From contig CAZVJY010000001.1 in the NCBI GenBank assembly GCA_964626685.1, positions 1 through 64,000 on the forward strand: 64,000 nt of DNA, read 5' to 3'. Both the position numbers and the translations under genes were made by a program. The DNA is from RGEC01 sp964626685 (lineage in GTDB: Bacteria; Bacteroidota; Bacteroidia; NS11-12g; UBA955). The first letter of the stretch is position 1. The number at the start of each line of letters is the position of its first letter. Positions 44,578 through 53,250 of this stretch are shown here, piece after piece. The notes beneath the pieces are model-generated. The model was not told where the DNA came from. It saw nothing but the letters and a program-made list of their open reading frames with translations, and searched no databases.

Positions 44578-44686
44578 CTCTCGGACGGAATCGAACCGCC
44601 AACACAAGGTTTTACAGTCCTTTGCTCTAACAACCGCGCCTGACTTGCACTTTGCAATACCAAGTCAGACACGGACTACCGAAAAA
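44578..44686 (-). pseudogene. Decayed tRNA-Phe-like copy with hairpin insertion
   Basis: On the minus strand the segment matches the neighbouring tRNA-Phe in the T-arm (GCGGTTCGATTCCG), the variable region and the anticodon arm (AGAGCAAAGGACTG), and at the start (TTCGGTAG-TC). The acceptor ends no longer pair, the anticodon loop reads CTGTAAA, and about 38 extra bases sit in the D-arm, among them a perfect 8-bp hairpin (44640..44668, CTGACTTG/CAAGTCAG). It is most likely a non-functional duplicate. Confidence 0.7.
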
Positions 44687-44693
44687 CTGCAAT

Positions 44694-44723
44694 AAAAAAA
44701 GCCCCTCTTTCGAAGGGCTTTTT
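44694..44723 (-). terminator. Bidirectional terminator after tRNA-Phe
   Basis: AAAAAGCCC/GGGCTTTTT stem with a 10-nt loop and A/T tracts on both sides, 4 bases past the tRNA-Phe CCA. It separates the intact tRNA from the decayed copy. Confidence 0.85.
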
Positions 44724-44727
44724 CATC

Positions 44728-44803
44728 TGGTGGTTCGGGGCGGAATCGAACCGTCGACACAAGGATTTTCAGTCCTTTGCTCTACCAACTGAGCTACCGA
44801 ACC
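44728..44803 (-). tRNA. tRNA-Phe(GAA)
   Basis: Full cloverleaf on the minus strand: acceptor GGTTCGG/CCGAACC, D-arm GCTC/GAGC, anticodon stem AAGGA/TCCTT with loop CTGAAAA (anticodon GAA), T-arm GACGG/CCGCC-like with TTCGATT, discriminator A and encoded CCA. Confidence 0.96.
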
Positions 44804-44810
44804 AGACCAT

Positions 44811-44832
44811 TTTGGAAGACAAATCTTCCAAA
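44811..44832 (-). other. Hairpin in the tRNA-Phe leader
   Basis: Perfect 9-bp stem TTTGGAAGA/TCTTCCAAA with a 4-nt loop, 7 nt upstream of the mature 5' end of tRNA-Phe and downstream of its promoter. It may mark the processing leader. Confidence 0.6.
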
Positions 44833-44840
44833 CGAGGGTG

Positions 44841-44874
44841 CAAAAATAACATCTTTACCCCAAGCTTGCAAAAA
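44841..44874 (-). promoter_or_regulatory. Promoter of tRNA-Phe
   Basis: On the minus strand TTTTTG (44869..44874) and TATTTTTG (44841..44848) are separated by exactly 20 nt, the best -33/-7 pair in the window. The start of transcription would be about 44835. Confidence 0.75.
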
Positions 44875-44901
44875 GGATTTAAAAATAATGATGCAAATCC
44901 G

Positions 44902-45192
44902 CTATTCGGCCCTAATCACCAGCATCATACACAGTCCACCCCAAAACAGTATGTACAGCCCGGAACCCGCTCCGGGCAGCCGCAACGACCATCCCCGTCC
45001 GTGCAACTCCAATATAAATGGCCTCTGCGAGCCCGACAATCCCATGGTCGGCTTGCCCAATGCCGTTTTATAATCCTGGTTGCTGTTGTTATCCCAGCGC
45101 CAGCTATCCTTCTGCAGTGTAGGAATGGCTTTGCATATAGCATTGAGACGCCGCAGATGCTGGTGCACCTTTTGGTTAGGTGCATGGACCAT
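44902..45192 (-). CDS. Hypothetical small protein with C-terminal membrane helix
   Basis: From the ATG at 45192 (MVHAPNQKVHQHL) the frame gives 96 aa ending in a hydrophobic helix (GLYILFWGGLCMMLVI). The same frame is open further up into the mnmE 3' end, so an earlier start is possible. No family. The frame has a plausible basic N-terminal part (KVHQHLRRLN) and a tail-anchor layout, but the coding call is tentative. Confidence 0.45.
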   Translation of the reverse strand: MVHAPNQKVHQHLRRLNAICKAIPTLQKDSWRWDNNSNQDYKTALGKPTMGLSGSQRPFILELHGRGWSLRLPGAGSGLYILFWGGLCMMLVIRAE

Positions 45193-45256
45193 GTCATTCC
45201 CAAAATAGCCCTTGCCGGTGATACCCCTGGACAAAGGCGTCGCCTGACTTATGCTA

Positions 45257-46639
45257 TCACTTTCCGATACAGAATTTACCAAAGATGCTTCCCAGCAGAT
45301 CCTCGGTTGTGATCTCACCGGTAATCTCACCCAGCGCAGCCAGGGCTTCTCGCAAATCAAAAGCAAGCATTTCTTTGGATATGCCAGCTTCAATCGCTCC
45401 TAAAACGCGCAATAGGGCTTCCTCGGCCTTCATAAACGCGTGAAGGTGCCGATGGTTGGTTATCAGTGTTTGATCGCTTAAAACAGCTTTATATGCCGTA
45501 TTCTCATGCAAATAATCACGCAGTCTCTGCCTGTCATTTCGGTTTTTACCGGAGACGCCAATTATCCCTGACGCACCGCCGGCCATTGCCGCCGCTTGCC
45601 ATTCACTGTAATCCCAATCCTGAATCAAATCGGTTTTATTACCAACTACCCACACATGCTGCACCTTGCCGGTAAGTTTCCTAAGATCTTCGGTAAGTTC
45701 AATGTGAGTAGTAACAGAAACATCTGCCACATAAAGTACCATGGCACTCCCCTGCATGTACTGCCAGGTTCGTTCTATACCCATACGCTCTATCGTGTCT
45801 GCAGCCTCGCGTATGCCGGCCGTATCAATTAGCCTGTAACGCATTCCTTCCACCATCAACACATCCTCCAGCGCATCGCGGGTAGTGCCGGCTATATCTG
45901 AAACGATAGCCCTTTCCTCCTGCAGCAACAAGTTAAACAAGGTACTTTTGCCTGCATTGGGTCTGCCAGCAAACACCACCTGCACGCCTTCCTTCACGGC
46001 ATTGCCTAACGCAAAGGTTTCCAGCAACGCCCTAATTTTCTCCAGTGCTTCATTTACCTGAGCAATCAGCTCATCCCTGCGGGCAAATTCCACATCTTCC
46101 TCGCTGAAATCCAGCTCAAGTTCTATCAGTGCAGCAAAATCTATCAGCCGTGTACGCATGAGGGATATTTCTTCTGAAATACCTCCCCTCAACTGCCCCA
46201 ATGCAGCCTTGTGCGAAGCTGCAGATTCTGAAGAAATCAAATCTGCAACTGCCTCTGCCTGTGCCAAATCCAGTTTTCCATTGAGAAAAGCCCTCAAAGT
46301 AAATTCACCCGGTTCAGCAGGCCTGGCACCCTGCCTGCATAGAGACTGAATCAGCCTGTCTACTATATAGGGCGAGCCATGCGTACTGATTTCCACGGTA
46401 TCGTCGCCGGTATAACCATGCGGAGCCCTGAAAACCGTAAGCAAAGCCTCATCCAATAATCCTTCCTCATCCCACAATGCCCTGAAATGAGCAGTGTGGC
46501 TGTTTACTGAAGAAACAGGTTTTTTCAGCAACCGGTCAACCAGAGATAACACGCCCGGCCCGCTCACACGCACCACGGCCACTGCTCCTACACCGGCAGG
46601 TGTTGCCCGCGCTACGATAATATCCTGTCTGTTTTTCAA
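45257..46639 (-). CDS. mnmE: tRNA modification GTPase MnmE
   Basis: With MnmG it installs cmnm5 groups on U34 of certain tRNAs. A 460-aa protein with the N-terminal folate-binding domain (DIIVARATPAG), EISTHGSP, G1 loop GRPNAGKSTLFN, G2/G3 region SDIAGTTRDALED and DTAGIR, NKTD, and the diagnostic C-terminal FCIGK. The only start before the conserved N-terminus is a TTG at 46639, 5 nt after a TACCTTTG box, so it appears to be a leaderless message with a rare start codon. Confidence 0.96.
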   Translation of the reverse strand: MKNRQDIIVARATPAGVGAVAVVRVSGPGVLSLVDRLLKKPVSSVNSHTAHFRALWDEEGLLDEALLTVFRAPHGYTGDDTVEISTHGSPYIVDRLIQSLCRQGARPAEPGEFTLRAFLNGKLDLAQAEAVADLISSESAASHKAALGQLRGGISEEISLMRTRLIDFAALIELELDFSEEDVEFARRDELIAQVNEALEKIRALLETFALGNAVKEGVQVVFAGRPNAGKSTLFNLLLQEERAIVSDIAGTTRDALEDVLMVEGMRYRLIDTAGIREAADTIERMGIERTWQYMQGSAMVLYVADVSVTTHIELTEDLRKLTGKVQHVWVVGNKTDLIQDWDYSEWQAAAMAGGASGIIGVSGKNRNDRQRLRDYLHENTAYKAVLSDQTLITNHRHLHAFMKAEEALLRVLGAIEAGISKEMLAFDLREALAALGEITGEITTEDLLGSIFGKFCIGK

Positions 46640-46644
46640 CGATA

Positions 46645-46652
46645 CAAAGGTA
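46645..46652 (-). promoter_or_regulatory. -7 box TACCTTTG of mnmE
   Basis: Perfect TAnnTTTG on the minus strand, 5 nt before the TTG start of mnmE. The terminator of the upstream gene lies directly before it. Confidence 0.6.
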
Positions 46653-46655
46653 CAA

Positions 46656-46682
46656 ACAAAAAACCCCGGCGGGTGGCCGGGG
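46656..46682 (-). terminator. Terminator of the PKD adhesin gene
   Basis: CCCCGGC/GCCGGGG stem with a 5-nt loop, followed on the minus strand by a T-rich run, 24 nt past the stop at 46707. Confidence 0.88.
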
Positions 46683-46706
46683 CTCTTTGTTTAATGACTA
46701 TTTTAA

Positions 46707-49700
46707 TTAGTTGGCACGTATCAGGTTCACTGATCCGGATACATACTTCTGTTCTTTGCCCTTGAAACGATAGGTCAATTGATAGAAGTAAGTGCCTTCA
46801 GGAACCTCAGGGCCATCGTTATTCACTTGACCATTCCAGCCAATCTTGGGATTTTCGGTGCGGAACACACGCTCACCCCAGCGGTTGAAGATTTTAAGTT
46901 CGAAGAGATCCTGGCCCTGGATTGGCACTCGGTAGGTATCATTTTTACCGTCGGCTTTTCCGGGAGTAAATACGTTAGCCAGATAGATGAACAAATCAAC
47001 TACAACCGGCTTACAAATTGTATCTACACATCCTGAGGCATTTTTCGCAATCAGACACACCCAGTATTTACCGCTGCTGTCATAAGAGTAGCAAACCTTC
47101 TTGTCGTTGCTGTTATTTTGCTCGAAGAAGTCTTTAGGCAGGGTGTTCTTGATATCGTTTGCGTGAGAGAAGCCCCAGCGCCACTGCGTGCCATTTACAT
47201 CCGTGCGGGTAAAGCAGAAGTCAGGCTTACCACTCGAATCTATATCAAAGTCCGCTTTTACGCTGTCAACCAGGAAGGTATCAATCACAGCTGGCGTGGG
47301 ACAGTAAGGTTGAGGATGGGTAATTCCGTAATCTGCCAAATGTGTAACCCGATATTGGCCTGGCACAGTAAACTGGCGTTTGTAATTTTTCGTAGTCACC
47401 GTTACAGTATCAACCTTACCTGTGCTCAGGTTTTCAAACCGCCATTTGTAGGACTTAAAGATGGTATCCGAATTGTCAACAAATTCGTTTGAATCATTAG
47501 GACAAATAGCAGGCTTAACAATAAATCCTCTAACCGTGTCGCGCTTAATTACATTCACGATAAAAGCCTTTTGACCACCGGCGGTATCAGGGAAAGTAGC
47601 GGGGCAGAAACGTTTCAGGTTTGGCGGAATGAACAAGGTATCATACTGCTCAAGGAATACGAAGTATTTACCAGGCTTATTGTAAACATGGGTAATAAAT
47701 GTATCCTTTTTGTTGGCAACAGCACCATCACCAAACAACCAGTTCCAGTCAGCACCATTGGTAGCCGAATCGGTCATATTTTTGAATCTAACAGGGTTTC
47801 CTACGCAGATGGTGATCTCATTTCCTGCAAAATCTGCATATTCAAATCTGGGACGGGGACCTGGAATTTTAATCCAGCGCTTGATGGTATCTGCGCAACC
47901 CTGGTCAGTTGTGGCAAACAGGGTTATCTGGAACCAGCCATTTCTTGTGTACTTGTGCGCAAGACTTGGTGGCAACAGCTCGTCAGAAGATTTTGAACGG
48001 GAGAAATAGTTTGTTTTTCCATCACCCCAGTCAATAAAATACTCACGAATAAAATCACACTCAATCGGAGCCGGACCGTTACAGTTCTTGATAGCCCAGT
48101 TACATGGATCAAAAAGTTTAGTACTGTCAAACAATTCTATAATTGAGTTACAGGATGGAACTGCAAGATTCAAGGCAAAGTTTACATCCAGACGGCTTAT
48201 GAATAGGCGACGAGTCAATGTATCACGACAACCAGTTGAGTCACCCACAGCCACACGGAATGTATAAACACCGGAGTCATTCTTGTAGTAAATGGTCTTG
48301 GGATCAGTAGGACCGCCACCGAGCTGGAACCAAGGAGAAGTCAAAGTACCTACCCCTACTGCGCCGTAAGGAGCGCCACCGAAACGGGTAGCTGCATTAT
48401 TGGGATCATCATCCTTTTTGCTCCAATCCCAGCGAGTAAATGACTCACGGTTAGGCACACCGGCAAAGATATCTGCCTGACGCTTTGCATCACGCCAGTA
48501 ATCAAATGGATCCCAGGTTCCTACTTGCGGATCGGGGTGGAAATAACGAAGGTCCAGCCTTGCACTCAGGTTGGTTGCCTGATCCTGACATATAGTTGAG
48601 TCAGGTAATTCAATAAAGGCGGCAAAACCTACTATCACAGGAAGCGCGAGGAATTCATCACACTTACCGTTTGCAGATGTCATACTCAATTCAACAGTAT
48701 GGAATCCAGCCCAGGGTGAGCGGAAAGTGTATGCCTTCAGTTTATTACCGCCAACAACAGCAGAATCCAAAGGACGGATATTGGTGTCTCTGGGGTGAAT
48801 AATTTTCTTAAAGTTGGTATCAGGTCTAAGGTAGAAGCGAATGAAACGACCGAAACCATTGGTATCGATACAACCTTCAGCGCCGGTGGCAGGCTGACCG
48901 ATGATCCCTTTGTTGTTCCAAATCATGCGGGTAATCTGGGCTGCATCGAGAGCAAATGGATCAAAGCCACGTGATTCAACACGTTCCTTAATTCTATCCC
49001 AGACAGCAGAAACATCGGCTGCGGTGTCCCATTTGCCAATAATGGCTGTAACAATGGTATCAGGGGTTTTATCCAATTTCCCGCCATGTTTTCCGTCATC
49101 CCACGCAACTGCACGGTCATTTCTGGAGTCATCCTGCCATTCCATTGAACAAGGAACGGGCTCAGGTCGGGTTTCGAAACGGCTCTGAATAAGTATGTTG
49201 TAAATCTTATTACTGCTTGAATCTTTAAGACGAATACCTCTTTGATAATCTTCAACAATCTGGTAATTCCACTGCTTGCTGTATGAAGGACTAGCATTGC
49301 CGGTACCAAACTGCCAGCGCAGGCTCTTCAAATCATCGGTCTTGGTCTTATTATTGGCTACTGGTCTAACCACCACGCGATCGTTCTTACAAATCTTGCG
49401 AACGCCGGCAGAATTAGGAGTAGGAGTAACAATCTCAAATGAAGGATCAATTACGGGGAAGCAGGCAAACTTATCGTAGTACTGGGTATCAGCACACAAG
49501 GGAGGATCACCAACGGTTCCACCTTTGGCCACACCATTACCTACGATAATTCCTACCGTAATACAGCCATTGGGGTTACATACCTCAGCTGCTGTATATT
49601 GCTTGGAGAACCTTGAAGGCGGGTTTGATGCTATCTGATAACCCATGTAAGGCATACCGGGAGGCCTGTTACCTGGTGTCAAACCGGATGTCAGGGTAGT

Positions 49701-52058
49701 CCAGGTGGTGGGCTTGCAGAAAGTATCATAGTTGATGCCTACATAAGAGAAAGTACAACCCGGTTTTAGGTCACTCAAAATAAACGTGATACCGTACTGC
49801 TGGTTTTTACTGCCAAGACACTCGATCGCATCTTTCACCAGACCGGATCCTACCCCGCCGGCATTGGCATGAAGCATAGACAACTGTTTGGTGGCTTCAG
49901 AAGTACACTTAAGCGGGTGGCAGGTATCGTAGTGCGTCAGTCTTACGTTGTTACACTGGGGAATTCTTGCATAGTAAAGCTCTCTCCAGCGCTTGTAATC
50001 CACTTTGTAATCCAGTCCTGCTGTTCCGGGGAAGGTACGTTTGATAAATCCAACGATTCTGGGATTTTCACCTTTCTTGGTGCGTATGCGCAGCAAGGGT
50101 GCCGGCAGGGTATCCTTTTTCAGGAAAACGGTAAACAGGAACCGGAATGAATCAGTTTTGCTTGTCAGTTTTATCACCTGTCTTGGTGCTAGACTTAAAG
50201 TTTTGGGACCTATGTGACGTGTAAACGGACCATTTTGGGGACCTACAAAAGCGGTATCACCAGCCTTTAGCTCCACATCTACATTGTTCGTAATAAAGCG
50301 TTCTGCCGGACCTTTAATCCCTTTTTCCCAGAGGAAGGTTTTTGTCTTGTTGGCAGCATATTTGGGCTGGTTCGCCAGAATACTGTCAGCCATACTCTTG
50401 GGAACCACCAGCAAAGTATCTTCTATGATAAAGTTGGTGTCAGAAGGCCAAATATTGATACGCTTACAAAGCTTGCTGCTCTCGATAAAAATAGCATCCT
50501 CCATAGGCGCATTTTTAAAGTCGGATAGCATTACCAGATCCCAGCTCTTGTAGTAATGTGAGGGGAGCGAATCATGACTGTATTGACAGTTAACATTTAC
50601 GTTTTTGTTATTCAAACGGTCAGTGGTACATCTCGGAGCATAGTTGTCTCCAAAATTCCAAATTCTCACAGCGCATACTCGCTGACGGAACAAGGGATCA
50701 ACAAAACCACGGGGCCTAACCCAAGTTTGGCTGTTGTCAAATACATGTCCGGGGTGATTGTTTCCTGGCCACTTTTTGAATGTACTGTCATCATTCCACA
50801 TGTTTTTATCGTTGTGATAGAACTTGGAAAAGTTCTTAAAGTGAACCGTATCCTGTACATCTTTGGGACACTGGAAAACCTCAAACTCAGCAATGCGGTT
50901 AAACGGAATTTCAATAGTCGATTGAGGACCAATAATCATTATTGTATCGAATGCCCTTTTGGTTCTGGTTCTTCCACCACATACAATATCATAGGTAAAT
51001 GATATTTGAAAAGGACCGAGCCCGCTGAAGGCATGCTCAGCAGAATAGGTTCGGTTGTTAAAGTTTAACGGACCTGTGGGGGGATCTCCGAAATTCCAGA
51101 GGAAACTGGATATACCTACCACAGGCTGAGGTACCAGGCTGAATTTAATATTGGGATCGGAAATACAGGTAGAATCTCTGTCAGCCACAATCTGATACTC
51201 CCCTTTAAGCACCTGCGCAGCCGCCTTCATCTCGAATGAATCAATACAACCATCGGTGGTTTCAATAATCATTTTGATATTGTAAACACCGGGAGACGTA
51301 TACTTCTTCTGAATATTGGGGCCCCATTGGTTACTGGTTGTACCATCACCCCAAAACCAGGTGATTGTCTTTACCTTACTTTGGGCAATCCTAGAAATAT
51401 TTCTGATTAGCGCTGTTACTGAGTCGCAGTCTACAGGCTTATTACTGGTAAACGCCGGACCGATTGCTTCACGCACTTTGGCTGCACAGCTGATGGTATC
51501 ACTTGCCGCGCAACCATTGGCATCTGTATATTCCACATAGAGATCAAAACAACCTCCGCGTACATCCTTGATCGAGTAACAGAAAGGATTAATAGCACTG
51601 CTGTTCTGGAAAAACTGACCGTCACCCACAACATACTTGGCAGAACGAATGGGAGATCCATTGGGGTTCTTGGTTGAATCACTGAAACAGAAAAGGTTGC
51701 CCCGGAAACACTGTTCGGGCTGGCTTATCAATTTTAAATTGGGCACAGGGCTTGTCTTGATGGTAAGCTGAATAATCGAAGTACATCTTGAACCGTTGAT
51801 GGTAGTAATGTACCGGATATTCTTAAGTCCTGGAGTTTTAAAGGCATAATTCAGGTTTCTGAGGCCTGAAGATGTATTTTCACCATTAAAATCCCAGTCA
51901 TGGGTTGTGCCTGTACTTGCTCCTGTAAAAGCGATAGGCGAACCAACGCATAATGCCCCACTGTACTGAATGGTGCACTGTGCCGTGGCATAGCTGCCTG
52001 CAAACAGCAGGGCAATAACCGGCACAATTTTTTTGAAGATGGCTGTATAACCTTTCAT
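46707..52058 (-). CDS. Giant PKD-repeat surface protein with T9SS type B sorting domain
   Basis: About 1783 aa from the ATG at 52058, which starts a signal peptide (MKGYTAIFKKIVPVIALLFA, cleavage near ATAQ). At least six PKD-type domains can be seen, for instance WFWGDGTTSN, FIDWGDGKT and WNWLFGDGA, spread over the length, with many cysteines. The C-terminal 85 residues (LANVFTPGKADGKND, FNRWGERVFR, GTYFYQLTYRFKG) are the gliding-motility-associated type B sorting domain (CHU_C). It should be exported by the T9SS and held at or released from the cell surface, as adhesin or matrix protein. It follows the sigma/anti-sigma pair on the same strand and may be under its control (inference). Confidence 0.92.
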   Translation of the reverse strand: MKGYTAIFKKIVPVIALLFAGSYATAQCTIQYSGALCVGSPIAFTGASTGTTHDWDFNGENTSSGLRNLNYAFKTPGLKNIRYITTINGSRCTSIIQLTIKTSPVPNLKLISQPEQCFRGNLFCFSDSTKNPNGSPIRSAKYVVGDGQFFQNSSAINPFCYSIKDVRGGCFDLYVEYTDANGCAASDTISCAAKVREAIGPAFTSNKPVDCDSVTALIRNISRIAQSKVKTITWFWGDGTTSNQWGPNIQKKYTSPGVYNIKMIIETTDGCIDSFEMKAAAQVLKGEYQIVADRDSTCISDPNIKFSLVPQPVVGISSFLWNFGDPPTGPLNFNNRTYSAEHAFSGLGPFQISFTYDIVCGGRTRTKRAFDTIMIIGPQSTIEIPFNRIAEFEVFQCPKDVQDTVHFKNFSKFYHNDKNMWNDDSTFKKWPGNNHPGHVFDNSQTWVRPRGFVDPLFRQRVCAVRIWNFGDNYAPRCTTDRLNNKNVNVNCQYSHDSLPSHYYKSWDLVMLSDFKNAPMEDAIFIESSKLCKRINIWPSDTNFIIEDTLLVVPKSMADSILANQPKYAANKTKTFLWEKGIKGPAERFITNNVDVELKAGDTAFVGPQNGPFTRHIGPKTLSLAPRQVIKLTSKTDSFRFLFTVFLKKDTLPAPLLRIRTKKGENPRIVGFIKRTFPGTAGLDYKVDYKRWRELYYARIPQCNNVRLTHYDTCHPLKCTSEATKQLSMLHANAGGVGSGLVKDAIECLGSKNQQYGITFILSDLKPGCTFSYVGINYDTFCKPTTWTTLTSGLTPGNRPPGMPYMGYQIASNPPSRFSKQYTAAEVCNPNGCITVGIIVGNGVAKGGTVGDPPLCADTQYYDKFACFPVIDPSFEIVTPTPNSAGVRKICKNDRVVVRPVANNKTKTDDLKSLRWQFGTGNASPSYSKQWNYQIVEDYQRGIRLKDSSSNKIYNILIQSRFETRPEPVPCSMEWQDDSRNDRAVAWDDGKHGGKLDKTPDTIVTAIIGKWDTAADVSAVWDRIKERVESRGFDPFALDAAQITRMIWNNKGIIGQPATGAEGCIDTNGFGRFIRFYLRPDTNFKKIIHPRDTNIRPLDSAVVGGNKLKAYTFRSPWAGFHTVELSMTSANGKCDEFLALPVIVGFAAFIELPDSTICQDQATNLSARLDLRYFHPDPQVGTWDPFDYWRDAKRQADIFAGVPNRESFTRWDWSKKDDDPNNAATRFGGAPYGAVGVGTLTSPWFQLGGGPTDPKTIYYKNDSGVYTFRVAVGDSTGCRDTLTRRLFISRLDVNFALNLAVPSCNSIIELFDSTKLFDPCNWAIKNCNGPAPIECDFIREYFIDWGDGKTNYFSRSKSSDELLPPSLAHKYTRNGWFQITLFATTDQGCADTIKRWIKIPGPRPRFEYADFAGNEITICVGNPVRFKNMTDSATNGADWNWLFGDGAVANKKDTFITHVYNKPGKYFVFLEQYDTLFIPPNLKRFCPATFPDTAGGQKAFIVNVIKRDTVRGFIVKPAICPNDSNEFVDNSDTIFKSYKWRFENLSTGKVDTVTVTTKNYKRQFTVPGQYRVTHLADYGITHPQPYCPTPAVIDTFLVDSVKADFDIDSSGKPDFCFTRTDVNGTQWRWGFSHANDIKNTLPKDFFEQNNSNDKKVCYSYDSSGKYWVCLIAKNASGCVDTICKPVVVDLFIYLANVFTPGKADGKNDTYRVPIQGQDLFELKIFNRWGERVFRTENPKIGWNGQVNNDGPEVPEGTYFYQLTYRFKGKEQKYVSGSVNLIRAN

Positions 52059-52197
52059 AATATTTGTTTTCCTTTTTTGGGAAGCCTCAAAAATATCGTT
52101 TTTGGAGGAATTTTCAACATTCACACCGATATTTTTTTGGTCATCTTTTTGTTTTATCGCATTCATCTGCATGGTAAAATTTTCTGTTAATATTCAT

Positions 52198-53247
52198 TTA
52201 TCTGTTTAAAATCACGGACTTGGTATACGTTACAGATTGCTTTGCTGTAGCCGTTTTGTAGGTCACAAAAACCCTGTATGTGCCTGATGGACAATCATCT
52301 GAAGCACTTTTCCCGTTCCAGCGATGCGCAGGATTATTGCTCGTAAATACCTGTTTTCCATTTTTGTCCGTAACAATCATATTGAACTGCACTGACTCCG
52401 GCAGGGTAATCACGAGTTCGTCATTTAACCCATCTCCATTGGGTGTAATTACATCGGGTATGCTGAGTCCTTTGTGTAGCTGTCGAGTTACAACCCTGTA
52501 AACACCTGAATCCATACAGCTCGCAGACCTAAATACCAGCACCTTAACTTCATATTCTGCATTCACATCGGCATACTGGTGCTGTACCGGATTACCGGTT
52601 CCTGTTTCACCATCACCGAAAAACCAGGAGCAATGCGATCCGGCAGGCACAACAGGAATACTGAAAGACCAGTTATTATCACCACTGGCTTTTCCTGCCG
52701 CAACTTTCAAAAGCCTTCCACACAAAGGGATTGAGTTGACACTATGTTCCTCCACCAGAAGCGGACCAGCATTTTTTACCTGGTCTGCAGGTTGGATAGC
52801 CTGATCTCTACCGTCCGCTGATACTTCGGCAGAAACAAGATCTGATTGGGTTGTCATTTCGGACGGTTTGCTTTGTTCGTTGTTTGCCGGTTTTAACGGA
52901 ATTGACTGCTGCACCTTTGCCTCTTCTCCTTGACTGATCTGCATATTTTGATTGGCAGCATCTCCTTTGGCAGGCAATTCAGCGGAAGGTGTTTTAGCAG
53001 TTTGCTCTACAACAGCCGGGGATTCCTGCTTTTCAGACGAAAAAACTGCAACCAGACCACCAACAAGAATACAACCCGAAACAACCCAGGTCCACACAGA
53101 TTTTACCACCACGGAAATAAGTCCGGTCGGGGCTGCGGCGGGCAAACCTGCAGAAACAGCCTCCCATACACCCGAAGGAGGCGTCAGTCCGCCATCTTTT
53201 AATCCGTTCCGGAACAATTCATCTATGGGATTTTGTTCGTTGGTCAT
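52198..53247 (-). CDS. Putative anti-sigma membrane protein with PKD and T9SS type B-like C-terminus
   Basis: A 349-aa protein. The N-terminus (DELFRNGLKDGGLTPPSGVWEAV) is like the cytosolic part of Bacteroidota proteins encoded next to ECF sigma factors. A transmembrane helix follows (about 47-68, VWTWVVSGCILVGGLVAVF), then a low-complexity Gln/Ser linker, a PKD-like domain (HCSWFFGDGETGTG) and a C-terminal CHU_C-like domain (DVITPNGDGLNDEL, GTYRVFVTY). Its ATG comes 3 nt after the sigma stop. The position suggests an anti-sigma factor whose outer part resembles T9SS cargo; this is inference. Confidence 0.75.
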   Translation of the reverse strand: MTNEQNPIDELFRNGLKDGGLTPPSGVWEAVSAGLPAAAPTGLISVVVKSVWTWVVSGCILVGGLVAVFSSEKQESPAVVEQTAKTPSAELPAKGDAANQNMQISQGEEAKVQQSIPLKPANNEQSKPSEMTTQSDLVSAEVSADGRDQAIQPADQVKNAGPLLVEEHSVNSIPLCGRLLKVAAGKASGDNNWSFSIPVVPAGSHCSWFFGDGETGTGNPVQHQYADVNAEYEVKVLVFRSASCMDSGVYRVVTRQLHKGLSIPDVITPNGDGLNDELVITLPESVQFNMIVTDKNGKQVFTSNNPAHRWNGKSASDDCPSGTYRVFVTYKTATAKQSVTYTKSVILNR

Positions 53248-53250
53248 GAT

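Noticed and set aside
44578..44686. The tRNA-like copy as a functional tRNA-Tyr(GTA)
   Set aside because: It lacks pairing acceptor ends, has a mismatch at the end of the anticodon stem and lacks the long variable arm of bacterial tRNA-Tyr.
44925..45203. Alternative frame over the hypothetical gene after mnmE
   Set aside because: Cys/Arg-rich, no hydrophobic or family pattern; the other frame with a C-terminal helix is more protein-like.
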